From Mycobacteroides franklinii (lineage in GTDB: Bacteria; Actinomycetota; Actinomycetes; Mycobacteriales; Mycobacteriaceae), in the NCBI RefSeq assembly GCF_002013895.1, contig NZ_MAFQ01000004.1, positions 1 to 64,000 on the forward strand: a DNA stretch of 64,000 nt, in the 5' to 3' direction. How positions within the stretch are numbered: position 1 is the stretch's first letter; every line of letters starts with the position of its first letter. The translations under genes and the position numbers were made by a program. Shown in pieces: positions 1 through 8,177 of this stretch. Below the pieces are notes generated by a model. The model ran no database searches. It had not been told where the DNA came from and worked only from the letters and a program-made list of their open reading frames with translations.

Positions 1-138
1 CCCCCGCCCATGCCTGGCCCCGGGCCGTTCGGGGGCCCGCCGCGGCCGATGTTTGGGCCTGGCCTGTTCGAGGGCGCGCCCCCGCCCGCGCCGCCCTTGT
101 CGGTTCTCGGGCCACTGCTGGGGCCGCCACGCTTCTGA
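1..138 (+). CDS. 3' end of a Pro/Gly-rich protein (partial)
   Basis: Frame 1 is open from the window edge to a TGA at 136-138. It encodes about 45 residues dominated by Pro, Gly and Phe, with repeats such as PPPMPGPGPFGGPP. Such tails occur at the C-terminus of mycobacterial cell-wall or secreted proteins. The stop lies 13 bases from the stop of the converging sensor kinase gene. Because the stretch is short and very GC-rich, an open frame could arise by chance, so this is a tentative call. No function can be assigned. Confidence 0.35.
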   Translation, partial: PPPMPGPGPFGGPPRPMFGPGLFEGAPPPAPPLSVLGPLLGPPRF

Positions 139-151
139 CCAGCAGGGCTTC

Positions 152-1654
152 CTATGGACTAACGCTGGGCAGTGTGGCCGTGAATGCGGTACTGCCCGGC
201 ACGCTGCGGACGTTGATCACGCCGCGATGCGCCTTCACCACCGCCGCCGCTATCGCCAAACCCAGGCCGGTGCTGCCACCCCGGCGTGATCGCGACGTGT
301 CGCCGCGCGCGAATCGTTCGAAGATCTCCGACTGCTGTCCCGTGGGTATGCCCGGTCCGTCATCGCTCACCGTGAGTCTGATGTGATCGTCCTCGGCCAT
401 CAGGCCCACGGTGATCGTGGTACCCGGTGGAGTATGAATTCGACAGTTCGACAACAGATTGGCCAGAACCTGGTGCAGGCGGGCCTGGTCTCCGACAAGG
501 ACTACCGGCTCGTCGGGGAGCTGTACCGACCAATTGTGTTCGGGTGCAGCGATATGCGCATCGCTGACGGCATCCACGATCAACTGCGAGAGGTCAACCC
601 GCGCTTGTTCGAGTGGGCGTCCCGAGTCCAACCGTGCCAACAGCAGCAAGTCACTGACGAGCTCGGTCATGCGGGCGGCTTCGGACGCCACCCGCCCCAT
701 CGCATGGGCCACATCAGCCGGGACATGCTCGCTGTTGCGTTGCGCAAGTTCGGTGTAGCCGCTGATGGCAGCCAACGGGGTTCGCAGCTCGTGGCTCGCA
801 TCGGCGACAAACTGCCGCACCCGGGTCTCGCTTGCCTGCCGCGCCGACAGCGCATCCGAGATCCGTTCGAGCATGCGGTTCAAAGCCGTACCGAGTTTCC
901 CAATCTCGGTGTGCACTTGGGCGGGAGGCACCGCCACGATGGGTGAGGGCAGATTGACCTCACCTCGCTCCAACGGCATGTCCACCACCTCCAGTGCCGC
1001 ACTGGCCACATCCGACAGGGGCGCCAGCTGGCGGCGAATGACCACCACACCCGCGACGACGGCGGCGGTCAGTGCGACCGCTCCTACCACGCAGAAGATG
1101 GCAAGGACCGATACCAAGGTGCTGTCCACGCCAGCAGTCGGCAATCCCGTGACGATTGTCGTGCCGTCATCCGCGCCCGCGCGAATGAGCCGATACTTAC
1201 CCAGGCCGTCCAGCGCGGCCGTGGCGCATCCACCCTCTTCGATGGCGGCCAACTGGCCATATGCGGTATCCGTAAGCCGTTCTCGCGCACCGGTTGTGGT
1301 GATCACGGCGGCCTCCACCACCCTGCCATCGCGCAAGACGGCACCCACCGTTCCCGTGGACTGACCGGGTGCGTCCAGAAAGATCGGGCCCGGACCCGCT
1401 AGTCGCGGCACGCCTGGCATCGGTGGCGGCGGGCCAAGGTTGAACAGTGTCACCGACCTGACTCCGGCATCGCGCACCTGCTCGTCCAGCTGTTGAATCA
1501 AGAACCGATTCATCGCGAGCATGGTCCCTGCTCCGATACCGACGCATACCAGAGCAAGCAGCGTGACCTGCACCGCCAACAGCCTGGCCCGCAAGGACCA
1601 TGCGGAGGGCTTCCGAAATCGTGGAGTCACCTCAGTGGGCAGGTTTGAGGACAT
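152..1654 (-). CDS. Two-component sensor histidine kinase
   Basis: This 500-residue membrane kinase should sense an extracytoplasmic signal and phosphorylate the response regulator encoded just upstream. It has a first membrane segment at about residues 25-47, an extracytoplasmic loop with a Pro-rich patch near 75-90, a second membrane segment at about 181-206, and a HAMP linker. The HisKA box DASHELRTPLAAISGY has the phospho-acceptor His at about 288. The HATPase domain has an N-box (LLSNCRIHTPPG, where the usual second Asn position reads as Cys), DDGPGIP and GLGLAIA. Its start overlaps the regulator stop by about 20 bases, so the pair is co-translated. It resembles the TcrY/TrcS-type kinases of mycobacteria, but I cannot say which ortholog it is. 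Confidence 0.93.
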   Translation of the reverse strand: MSSNLPTEVTPRFRKPSAWSLRARLLAVQVTLLALVCVGIGAGTMLAMNRFLIQQLDEQVRDAGVRSVTLFNLGPPPPMPGVPRLAGPGPIFLDAPGQSTGTVGAVLRDGRVVEAAVITTTGARERLTDTAYGQLAAIEEGGCATAALDGLGKYRLIRAGADDGTTIVTGLPTAGVDSTLVSVLAIFCVVGAVALTAAVVAGVVVIRRQLAPLSDVASAALEVVDMPLERGEVNLPSPIVAVPPAQVHTEIGKLGTALNRMLERISDALSARQASETRVRQFVADASHELRTPLAAISGYTELAQRNSEHVPADVAHAMGRVASEAARMTELVSDLLLLARLDSGRPLEQARVDLSQLIVDAVSDAHIAAPEHNWSVQLPDEPVVLVGDQARLHQVLANLLSNCRIHTPPGTTITVGLMAEDDHIRLTVSDDGPGIPTGQQSEIFERFARGDTSRSRRGGSTGLGLAIAAAVVKAHRGVINVRSVPGSTAFTATLPSVSP

Positions 1655-2378
1655 ACCCGGCGCCCCGAAGTGTGTGGATCATCGGCTCGTGCCCGGTATC
1701 GATCTTCTTGCGCAGGTATGACACGTATAGCTCGACAATGTTGGAACGCCCGCCGAAGTCATAGCTCCACACGTGATCCAGGATCTGGCTCTTGCTGAGT
1801 ACCCGTTTGGCGTTACTCATCATGAATCGCAGCAGCTCAAATTCTTTGGCCGTCAAGACAATCAATTCGCCCGCGCGAGTCACTTCATGGCTGTCCTCAT
1901 CGAGGACAAGGTCGCCCACGACAATCCGCGTATCAGCCCCGTCCGCGGTTATCCCTGTGCGCCTCAAGAGCGCCCGCAAGCGCAGGACCACCTCTTCCAG
2001 GCTGAACGGCTTGGTCACGTAGTCGTCGCCACCCGCCGAGAGCCCCGCGATCCGATCTTCCACCGCATCCTTGGCCGTGAGCAGGAGCACCGGCATGCCC
2101 GGGTGCAGCGCGCGCAACCTGCCCAGCACATCTAGACCACTCATGTCCGGCAGCATGACGTCCAGCACCACCACGTCGGGATTGAACTCGCGGACAGCGG
2201 TTATCGCCGTCATTCCGTCTGCGGCGGTTGCGATCTCCCAACCTTCGTACCGCAACGCCATGGTGATCAGCTCGGCCAGCGACTCCTCGTCGTCGACGAC
2301 GAGGACCCTGATCGCACTTCCATCGAAGCGGGACATCGGGGGCCCGACGCCCGCGCGCGAACCCGTTCCACCAGACAT
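1632..2378 (-). CDS. OmpR/PhoP-family response regulator
   Basis: This cytoplasmic DNA-binding regulator is partner of the downstream kinase. The receiver domain carries the acidic pair VVDDEE, the phospho-acceptor Asp in VVVLDVMLPD (about residue 73), the conserved Thr in LLLTAKD and the Lys in DDYVTKPFS. The C-terminal winged helix contains TAKEFELLRFM and ends with SYLRKKIDTGHEP and LRGAGYVL. It is close in style to PhoP and TcrX. The start is uncertain: GTG at 2384, ATG at 2378 or ATG at 2336 are all in frame. ATG 2378 is preferred because GGTGGG lies a few bases upstream. Confidence 0.92.
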   Translation of the reverse strand: MSGGTGSRAGVGPPMSRFDGSAIRVLVVDDEESLAELITMALRYEGWEIATAADGMTAITAVREFNPDVVVLDVMLPDMSGLDVLGRLRALHPGMPVLLLTAKDAVEDRIAGLSAGGDDYVTKPFSLEEVVLRLRALLRRTGITADGADTRIVVGDLVLDEDSHEVTRAGELIVLTAKEFELLRFMMSNAKRVLSKSQILDHVWSYDFGGRSNIVELYVSYLRKKIDTGHEPMIHTLRGAGYVLKPAH

Positions 2379-2490
2379 GATCACCCACCAATTCTCTCGA
2401 TCGGACTATGCATCCCCTAGGTGGCAGCTGTGCGCCAACTGTGCGCACAGCGCCTCACTGGCATAGGGCGACGCTATCCCCCGAATACGA

Positions 2491-2548
2491 CGAGGGCATA
2501 CCGTACGCACACAATCGGGCTGGGATCGGTGCGTGCGGTATGCCCTCG
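2491..2548 (-). terminator. 20-bp stem-loop downstream of fadB2
   Basis: Arms at 2491-2510 and 2529-2548 are complementary over 20 bases, with one G-U pair and an 18-base loop. It lies 14 bases beyond the fadB2 stop, between fadB2 and the response regulator promoter. There is no clear U-tract, as is common in mycobacteria. It could also be a regulatory inverted repeat of the two-component operon. Confidence 0.6.
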
Positions 2549-2561
2549 CGCGGTTGGGTGG

Positions 2562-3431
2562 CTACTTGGCCTTGTACTCGTAGAACCCGACGCCGCTCTT
2601 CTTGCCGAGGCGACCGGCCTCGACCATGCGCAACAGCAGCGGCGGAGCGGCGTACAGCGGCTCCTTGTACTCGTCGTACATCGAGTCGGCGATGAGCTTC
2701 AACGTGTCCAGACCAACCAGGTCCGACAGCCGCAGCGGCCCCATCGGGTGCGAAAGGCCCGCGACAACGGCCTTGTCGATGTCTTCGACTGTGGCGAAAC
2801 CGGATTCGGCCATCCGGATGGCCGCCAGCAGGTACGGCACCAGCAGGAAGTTGACCACGAATCCGGACCGGTCGGCAGCGCGGACAACCTGCTTGCCCAG
2901 CACCTCACTCGCGAAGGCCTCGGTGCGCGCGGCCGCCTCAGGCGTCGTCACCAACGTCGAGATCAGCTCGACGAGCGGCAGCACCGGCACCGGGTTGAAG
3001 AAGTGCAGACCCAGCACGCGTCCAGGGTTCTTGGTCGCGGCAGCGATTTTCATGATCGGGATGCTGGAGGTGTTTGACGCCAGCACCGCATCGGGATCGG
3101 TGATTACCTCGTCGAGCTTGGCGAAGATCGACGCCTTGATGGACTCGTCCTCGATGACCGCCTCGATGACGAGCTGGCGATCGGAGAAGTCGGCCAGGTC
3201 GGTGGTGAACTTCAGGTTGGCCACGGCGGCATCGCGCTCGCGCTCGGTGATCTTCCCGGCGGAGACGCCACGGTCGAGCGATTTAACGATCCGAGCAGAG
3301 CCCGCCTTCACCAGCGCCTCGGTGGTCTCAAACACCAGCACGTCGACACCGGCACGTGCCGATACCTCGGCGATACCCGCGCCCATCTGTCCCGCGCCGA
3401 TAACTCCTACGCGCGTGATTCCGTCCGTCAT
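2562..3431 (-). CDS. fadB2: 3-hydroxybutyryl-CoA dehydrogenase
   Basis: This 289-residue cytoplasmic enzyme should interconvert 3-hydroxyacyl-CoA and acetoacetyl-CoA with NAD(P)H in short-chain fatty acid metabolism. The N-terminus has the Rossmann motif VGVIGAGQMGAGIA. The HAD family active-site region LHFFNPVPVLPLVE and the substrate loop SSNTSS-type segment (ASNTSSIPI) are present. The C-terminus has the family helix bundle GLSHPMGPLRLSDLVGLD. Length matches the M. tuberculosis FadB2 family (about 286). It lies downstream of aceA in the same orientation, as in M. tuberculosis icl1-fadB2, which fits coordinated use during growth on fatty acids. Confidence 0.95.
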   Translation of the reverse strand: MTDGITRVGVIGAGQMGAGIAEVSARAGVDVLVFETTEALVKAGSARIVKSLDRGVSAGKITERERDAAVANLKFTTDLADFSDRQLVIEAVIEDESIKASIFAKLDEVITDPDAVLASNTSSIPIMKIAAATKNPGRVLGLHFFNPVPVLPLVELISTLVTTPEAAARTEAFASEVLGKQVVRAADRSGFVVNFLLVPYLLAAIRMAESGFATVEDIDKAVVAGLSHPMGPLRLSDLVGLDTLKLIADSMYDEYKEPLYAAPPLLLRMVEAGRLGKKSGVGFYEYKAK

Positions 3432-3511
3432 CGTCGTATTACTCCCTGAACATCGTTGTTAGTTTTGGTCGTATCTGATGGTCTTCGCGCAAGCGGCTCA
3501 TCCATCCAGCA

Positions 3512-3551
3512 CACAGGCCCCGCCCAACGGGATACGTGGGCGGGGCCTGTG
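3512..3551. terminator. 15-bp perfect GC-rich stem-loop
   Basis: Arms at 3512-3526 and 3537-3551 are perfectly complementary with a 10-base loop. It lies between aceA and fadB2, about 110 bases beyond the aceA stop. It could terminate or attenuate read-through from aceA into fadB2. Confidence 0.6.
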
Positions 3552-3593
3552 CTGTCAACTCAGTGGGTCACACCGAGAGTCATTTCTTTCCGG

Positions 3594-3651
3594 CGAGCAG
3601 GCGCTCAGTCCCACCATCTTGTGGAATTTTCTAGTACTCAGCGCCTGCTCG
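3594..3651 (-). terminator. 12-bp stem-loop directly after aceA
   Basis: Arms CGAGCAGGCGCT at 3594-3605 and AGCGCCTGCTCG at 3640-3651 are perfectly complementary. The 34-base loop contains a smaller CCAC/GTGG hairpin. It begins 11 bases after the aceA stop, so it is the first candidate terminator of aceA. The stem at 3512-3551 follows it, giving a tandem arrangement. Confidence 0.6.
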
Positions 3652-3662
3652 GGACAAAGGGA

Positions 3663-4955
3663 TTAGTGGAACTGACCCTCTTCGGTCGAGCCCTTCAGTG
3701 CCGCGGTCGAGGTGTTCGGGTCCACGGTGGTGGCGATCCGGTCGAAGTAACCGGCGCCGACCTCACGCTGGTGCTTGGTGGCGGTGTAGCCACGCGCCTC
3801 GGCCGCGAACTCGCGCTCCTGCAGGTCGACGTAGGCGGTCATGCCCTCGCGGGCGTAGCCGTAGGCCAGGTCGAACATCGAGTAGTTCAGCGCGTGGAAG
3901 CCTGCCAGGGTGATGAACTGGAACTTGAAGCCCATGGCACCCAGCTCGCGCTGGAACTTGGCGATGGTCGAGTCGTCCAGGGCCTGCTTCCAGTTGAAGG
4001 ACGGGCTGCAGTTGTAGGACAGCAGCTGGTCCGGGAACTCGGCCTTGACTGCCTCGGCGAACTTGCGCGCGACGGCCAGGTCCGGAACGCCGGTCTCCAT
4101 CCAGATCAGGTCGGCGTACGGGGCGTAGGCCTTGGCACGCGCGATACAGGGCTCGATGCCCTTCTGCACGTTGTAGAAGCCTTCGGAGGTGCGCTCACCG
4201 GTGACGAACGGCTTGTCGCGGTCGTCCACGTCCGAGGTGATCAGGGTGGCGGCCTCGGCGTCGGTACGGGCGATCACGACGGTCGGGGTGTTCGCGACGT
4301 CGGCAGCCAGGCGAGCCGAGGTCAGGGTGCGGATGTGCTGCTGGGTGGGGATCAGCACCTTGCCACCGAGGTGGCCACACTTCTTCTCCGATGCCAGCTG
4401 GTCTTCCCAGTGGGTACCGGCGGCACCCGCGGCGATCATGGCCTTCTGCAGCTCGTAGACGTTCAGCGCGCCACCGAAGCCGGCTTCACCGTCGGCGACG
4501 ATCGGCACGAGCCAGTTGTCGACGCTGGTGTCACCCTCGACCCGGGCGATCTCGTCGGCGCGCAGCAGGGCGTTGTTGATGCGGCGAACCACGGCGGGAA
4601 CCGAGTTGGCCGGGTACAGGCTCTGGTCGGGGTAGGTGTGGCCGGAGAGGTTGGCGTCACCGGCGACCTGCCAACCCGACAGGTAGATGGCCTTCAGGCC
4701 GGCACGGACCTGCTGCACGGCCATGTTGCCGGTCAGCGCGCCCAGCGCGTTGATGTACGAGTCGTCACCCTTGGTGACGCCTTCCCACAGGATTTCCGCG
4801 CCACGGCGGGCCAGGGTGTTCTCTTCGACGACGCTGCCCTGCAGCTCCTCGACCTGGGCGGCGGTGTAGTCGCGGGTGATGCCCTTCCAGCGGGGGTTGG
4901 TGTCCCAGTCCTGCTGGATTTCTGCCGCGGTACGCGGCTTGCCGACATTCGACAT
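3663..4955 (-). CDS. aceA: Isocitrate lyase
   Basis: This cytoplasmic enzyme cleaves isocitrate to glyoxylate and succinate, the first step of the glyoxylate shunt, and in mycobacteria also acts in the methylcitrate cycle. The 430-residue length matches Icl1 of M. tuberculosis (about 428). The catalytic KKCGH signature is at residues 191-195, with Cys193 as the expected acid. The substrate-binding WMETGVPD and YNCSPSFNW segments are present. The start is a clear ATG at 4955 with GAGGAG about six bases upstream. The upstream flank holds a thioesterase-like gene and the downstream flank fadB2, as in M. tuberculosis, but ramB is not nearby: it is about 45 kb away. Confidence 0.97.
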   Translation of the reverse strand: MSNVGKPRTAAEIQQDWDTNPRWKGITRDYTAAQVEELQGSVVEENTLARRGAEILWEGVTKGDDSYINALGALTGNMAVQQVRAGLKAIYLSGWQVAGDANLSGHTYPDQSLYPANSVPAVVRRINNALLRADEIARVEGDTSVDNWLVPIVADGEAGFGGALNVYELQKAMIAAGAAGTHWEDQLASEKKCGHLGGKVLIPTQQHIRTLTSARLAADVANTPTVVIARTDAEAATLITSDVDDRDKPFVTGERTSEGFYNVQKGIEPCIARAKAYAPYADLIWMETGVPDLAVARKFAEAVKAEFPDQLLSYNCSPSFNWKQALDDSTIAKFQRELGAMGFKFQFITLAGFHALNYSMFDLAYGYAREGMTAYVDLQEREFAAEARGYTATKHQREVGAGYFDRIATTVDPNTSTAALKGSTEEGQFH

Positions 4956-5238
4956 TGGTGCTCCTCTGTTACTTGCCCTGACGTTCGGCTGTCCGATTTT
5001 CTGCCACGGACAGATTGTTAACGCTCAGGCACGTTCACTGCGTTGACTGTTACGACGATGTCACAGACCATATGCGCAGGTCCACCCGTTCCCAATGCCA
5101 ATTTTCGCTAGGTATTAGCGGGCTTTTGCCAACCTTGCGAAGCGGCTAATCGTACGCCCGTACTGTTGCTACCGGCCGGTAACCAACAATTCCCTGTTCA
5201 GAACGCTCGTACTGTTAAACGACCGACGCCGTGTCTAG
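4956..5238 (-). promoter_or_regulatory. aceA upstream region with possible RamB-like half sites
   Basis: This non-coding stretch separates aceA from the thioesterase-like gene. On the minus strand it contains GGTTGGCAAAAG (about 5124-5135) and CTAGCGAAAA (about 5102-5111). These loosely resemble the TTTGCAAA core reported for RamB operators in corynebacteria. I see no exact operator and no confident promoter. The Shine-Dalgarno for aceA lies at 4961-4968. Confidence 0.3.
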
Positions 5239-6039
5239 TTATCGAGCGAATATCGAGGCGAGGGCCTTCACCTCGTCGCCAACGACATATGTGAGCGTTG
5301 TAACACTGCGACCTGGGACACCGAACTCGGTTCCGTCCTCATAGACATTGGTGATGATCTCGAGCTTGTCCCCCAGCGAAACCGCGGAGTCGTGCTCAAG
5401 GCTCACCCGGTAGGGGCCCGACAGCAGCTCAGGGTTTCGCGAGAGGTGGTCTTCCACGATGCTCCAGTACACAGAGTTATTCATGTGGTCGAACAGGTCC
5501 ATGTCGGTGAAGCGCACCGGGAAGTCCCGGATATCCGTCGCGGTCTCCCGGCTCCCTGGTTTGTTATAGGCCTTCCAGCGCAATCGATCGACATCCGTGG
5601 TAGAGGCGACGGTGGCGAGAAAGTCGTCGTCGATGCGAGCCGGGCCTTGAGTCTCACTGCTGACGTGAATCCAGAACGCCTCCGATTCGACGAGCCCGCC
5701 CTCGCGGCCGTCCAACCGCACCCGCATCTGGCACCACCGATTCGAGGTGGCCGAACACCACCGGCGCAGCCACAACGCTTCCTTGAAATCGATCGGCTTG
5801 ATGACATCGATGACGGTGCGACGCACGATCCACAGCGGGTGGGTCTCCTCCGCCTCGACACCCCGCAGATGGTCTTGTCCGATGTCCTGGATATGCCGGG
5901 CGGCCCCGTCCAGCCGCAGCCGTCCACCGGAATCGACGTCGGCCATCCGAACCGGCCACCGACCCTCATAGACGTGGGGATGCGCGTGGGGCACGGGCAT
6001 CATGTCCTTGTCGAGGCCGGTACTCGGTTCGCTGCTCAC
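5239..6039 (-). CDS. Acyl-ACP thioesterase-like double hotdog protein (Rv0466-like)
   Basis: The protein resembles the mycobacterial Rv0466 family, related to FatA/FatB acyl-ACP thioesterases, which hydrolyse acyl thioesters in the cytosol. Two hotdog halves are visible: RLRLDGAARHIQDIGQDHL near the N-terminus and RFTDMDLFDHMNNSVYW in the second half. The latter carries the Asn/His region typical of the family. I chose GTG 6039 because the following SSEPSTGLDKDMMPVPH aligns with the Rv0466 N-terminus. The longer frame to 6120 adds 27 low-complexity residues. It sits next to aceA as in M. tuberculosis. Its physiological substrate is unknown. Confidence 0.85.
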   Translation of the reverse strand: MSSEPSTGLDKDMMPVPHAHPHVYEGRWPVRMADVDSGGRLRLDGAARHIQDIGQDHLRGVEAEETHPLWIVRRTVIDVIKPIDFKEALWLRRWCSATSNRWCQMRVRLDGREGGLVESEAFWIHVSSETQGPARIDDDFLATVASTTDVDRLRWKAYNKPGSRETATDIRDFPVRFTDMDLFDHMNNSVYWSIVEDHLSRNPELLSGPYRVSLEHDSAVSLGDKLEIITNVYEDGTEFGVPGRSVTTLTYVVGDEVKALASIFAR

Positions 6040-6134
6040 GCCCCGATCATCACACACCTGCCCACCGCGCCACCTGACAGCTGGTGCCGAAACGGCGGGT
6101 GCGGCAACATCTGCCACCACACCCGCCGCATCTG

Positions 6135-7733
6135 CTACAACCGGCCCGCTGTGAAGTCCGACAACAGCTGCGGCACAGCCGAATCGAACCCAGAAACATC
6201 CAACTGGCGCGGATCCGACGGATCCGCGATCGTGTTGCGGGTACCCGTCATCGCGACGACCACCAGACGAGTCTCGATCCCCATCTTCTGCCGATACTCG
6301 GCAAGCGCCTGGTGCGGATGGATGTTTCCGTACCAGGTCTCGTTATCCGTGTAGAGGTGAATCGCATCGAACTCCAGGCGGTTCTTCAGCGCCCACACCA
6401 TCGGCAGCGCACAGTCGGTGCCGCCCATGGGCAGCGCGGCGGTGTACCGGCAGACATCATCAAGTCGGCGCCGGGCCGTGATGTCCAGCGGCGTGACGAC
6501 CGGCTTGCGCCAGTCCGCTCCTGCCGTGAAACCGATTGCCTGATAATCAGTTTCGACGTTCGCGGAAACCAGCGCCAGCGCCGCCGATGCCTCGCGGCAG
6601 GTCAGCGGCATACCCGAGATCCGACAGTCCATGGACCCCGAAACATCGAGTGCCAGCAGCACGCGTCCGCCGGAAGGCTCGACCGCACCGTACGCGGCGT
6701 AGAACGCCGTATCCAGCGCATCCACGATCCGGGGCTCCGGAGTCCAGGTGCTCGAACCGCGGTCCGAACGCCCGGAGGCGTAGGTGCGCGCGGCCACCAG
6801 CACGTTCACCGGATGCACCCGCGCCCTGCGGAGCCGGGTGGCATCTTGCAGCTGCGCGGCCACCGCGCGCCCGGTGCCACCCGATAGCAGGCCCAGCCGG
6901 GTCAGGCGCGGCAGCTGACGCATGAGCGCCGTCTGCGGAACACCCTTGTCCAGCAAGGCCTCCCAGACCTCCGGCAGATTGAGCGCGGCGTCTGGCAGCA
7001 TCTCCCAGGACAGCCCGTGCCCCCGGCCGACGATCTCCACCCAGTGCGCGGGCTTCGTAGCCGCTTGCGCCGCCAGGAAATCCTGCACGATCGCCGGTAG
7101 CTCTGCGGTGCCGGTGCCCCTGACCACGAATTCGAACAGGGCGCGCCGGTCATCCGCCGCCGCCCTGGGGTGAGCCAGGCGTAGCAGGTCACGGTGTGTC
7201 CATCCGTCCCGTTGCCGGTACTTGACCACCTGGTAGGCCAGTTGGTCGACGGACTTGTCCAGGTACCAGCTGCCCACCGACCGCCTCAGCGCCGGACCCC
7301 AGCCACGGAACTGCTCGATGTAGTTCGCGAACTGGAACAGGTGCGTTCCGGTACGGGCCACCGCGGGCAGGGCCGCACACGCCGCACGACGACCATCGAC
7401 ATCCTCGCAGGACGCCGCGATGGCCAGCGCGAAAAGGGCCGGGTTCTGCTTGGGCGCACGGCCGGCCTCGGAGACCTCGGCGATACGCTGCACGAGCCGA
7501 ATCGGATCTGTTGCGGCAGCACGGAATACCACGTCGGCAGCCTCACGAGTGAGCGCCTCCGCCGAGGCGTAGTACGTCCCGCCCGAGGTCCCGAGAGTAA
7601 GGAACCGGTGCAGATGGGCGTCGTCGGCCGTCGCGAACGTATAGCCGCCCGCCGCATTGGCAATCTGCGTCTCATGGGCACGGCTCGACTGCGGCGTACG
7701 CCGCCTACTGAACCTGCGCAATACATCCATCAT
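6135..7733 (-). CDS. rsr: Ro60/Rsr TROVE-domain RNA-binding ring protein
   Basis: This 532-residue protein is an ortholog of the animal Ro60 autoantigen (about 538 residues). In studied bacteria Ro60 binds Y RNAs and can be tethered to polynucleotide phosphorylase for structured-RNA decay. The TROVE HEAT-repeat domain spans about residues 30-350, with RFLTLGTSGGTYYAS, THLFQFANYIEQF and KYRQRDGWTHRDLLRL. The C-terminal von Willebrand A domain follows with a complete metal-binding DxSxS at residues 363-367 (ALDVSGSMD), then GGTDCALPMVWA and YTDNETWYGNIHP. The start has a strong GGAG in AGGAAGGAGAAG. Three Y-RNA-like elements lie just upstream in the same direction. No rtcA or rtcB RNA-repair gene is in the window. 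Confidence 0.95.
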   Translation of the reverse strand: MMDVLRRFSRRRTPQSSRAHETQIANAAGGYTFATADDAHLHRFLTLGTSGGTYYASAEALTREAADVVFRAAATDPIRLVQRIAEVSEAGRAPKQNPALFALAIAASCEDVDGRRAACAALPAVARTGTHLFQFANYIEQFRGWGPALRRSVGSWYLDKSVDQLAYQVVKYRQRDGWTHRDLLRLAHPRAAADDRRALFEFVVRGTGTAELPAIVQDFLAAQAATKPAHWVEIVGRGHGLSWEMLPDAALNLPEVWEALLDKGVPQTALMRQLPRLTRLGLLSGGTGRAVAAQLQDATRLRRARVHPVNVLVAARTYASGRSDRGSSTWTPEPRIVDALDTAFYAAYGAVEPSGGRVLLALDVSGSMDCRISGMPLTCREASAALALVSANVETDYQAIGFTAGADWRKPVVTPLDITARRRLDDVCRYTAALPMGGTDCALPMVWALKNRLEFDAIHLYTDNETWYGNIHPHQALAEYRQKMGIETRLVVVAMTGTRNTIADPSDPRQLDVSGFDSAVPQLLSDFTAGRL

Positions 7734-7775
7734 TGTGTTCTTCTCCTTCCTCGGGATGAGGTGCGGGCCTGTGCT

Positions 7776-7883
7776 TGATCAGCGGGTGATGTGGGCGTGT
7801 GAAGGTGCCGACCGGATTCGGGACTCGAACCCAATAGCCAGTTGATAACCGGCCGACGTCCGGCTCACATCCCCCGCAGATCA
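7776..7883 (-). ncRNA. Candidate Y RNA (proximal to rsr)
   Basis: Read on the minus strand, the ends pair through TGATC/GATCA (7776-7780/7879-7883), GCGGG/CCCGC (7782-7786/7873-7877) and GATGTG/CACATC (7788-7793/7866-7871), separated by single mismatches. An inner 9-bp stem pairs GTCGGCCGG with CCGGTCGGC. The apical part holds a tRNA T-arm, TTGGG-TTCGAGT-CCCGA, at about 7818-7834. A 24-base element at 7793-7816 recurs nearly identically in the distal RNA at 8024-8046. I see no D-arm, so the tRNA mimicry is partial. It lies 43 bases upstream of rsr and could be co-transcribed with it. The ends are estimates from pairing. Confidence 0.7.
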
Positions 7884-7899
7884 TGAAAATCGTTTCGCT

Positions 7900-8000
7900 G
7901 CTTGCACTGTGGCGTGGGCATGGTCGCATGCACCGATACGAAGGCCGGCGTGCTGTGGCAGTTAAACCACAGGCCAATGAGGCTCACGCCACCTGCAAGC
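7900..8000 (-). ncRNA. Third candidate Y RNA without tRNA module
   Basis: Between the two tRNA-like RNAs, the minus strand again forms a long terminal stem: GCTTGCA/TGCAAGC (7900-7906/7994-8000) and GTGGCGTG/CACGCCAC (7909-7916/7985-7992). After the stem, GTGAGCC on the 5' side and GCCCAC on the 3' side are shared with the proximal RNA. GGTTTAAC resembles the GGTTAAC of the distal one. Inner hairpins are CTGTGG/CCACAG and GCATG/CATGC. There is no T- or D-arm. Size (about 100 nt) and position fit a Y RNA. It could instead be a processed spacer. Confidence 0.5.
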
Positions 8001-8015
8001 ATTCAGTTGTATGGA

Positions 8016-8155
8016 GGTGGTGCGGGCGTGTGAGCTGCCGACCGGAGTCATGGCTCTACCAAGCTGAGCTACAGGGTCCCTAAGACCCTGACGGGATTCG
8101 AACCCGCGACCTATGAATCAAGTAGTTAACCGATCCACATCCGGCCCGCACCACC
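8016..8155 (-). ncRNA. YrlA-type Y RNA with a circularly permuted tRNA mimic
   Basis: The ends pair in a perfect 11-bp stem (8016-8026/8145-8155). Read on the minus strand, the apical domain has, in order, a T-arm with 5-bp stem and TTCGAAT loop (8091-8107), the 3' acceptor strand CAGGGTC (8084-8090), a 5-base loop, the 5' acceptor strand GACCCTG (8072-8078), TA at positions equivalent to U8-A9, and a D-arm with the GG-containing loop (8053-8069). The acceptor stem is a perfect 7 bp. The anticodon arm is replaced by the Y-RNA body, where TCAT can pair with ATGA. This matches known YrlA RNAs, which mimic tRNA and partner Ro60. The transcript ends are inferred. Confidence 0.85.
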
Positions 8156-8177
8156 GATGTTCTGTTGTTCGCCAGGA

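Noticed and set aside
3456..5021. 521-residue plus-strand open frame opposite aceA
   Set aside because: It mirrors the isocitrate lyase codons. The composition (very Val/Gly/Asp-rich) is that of an antisense frame.
8016..8155. Ordinary tRNA gene
   Set aside because: The T-arm precedes the D-arm, the acceptor strands are joined by a loop, and there is no anticodon arm. It fits a YrlA-type Y RNA instead.
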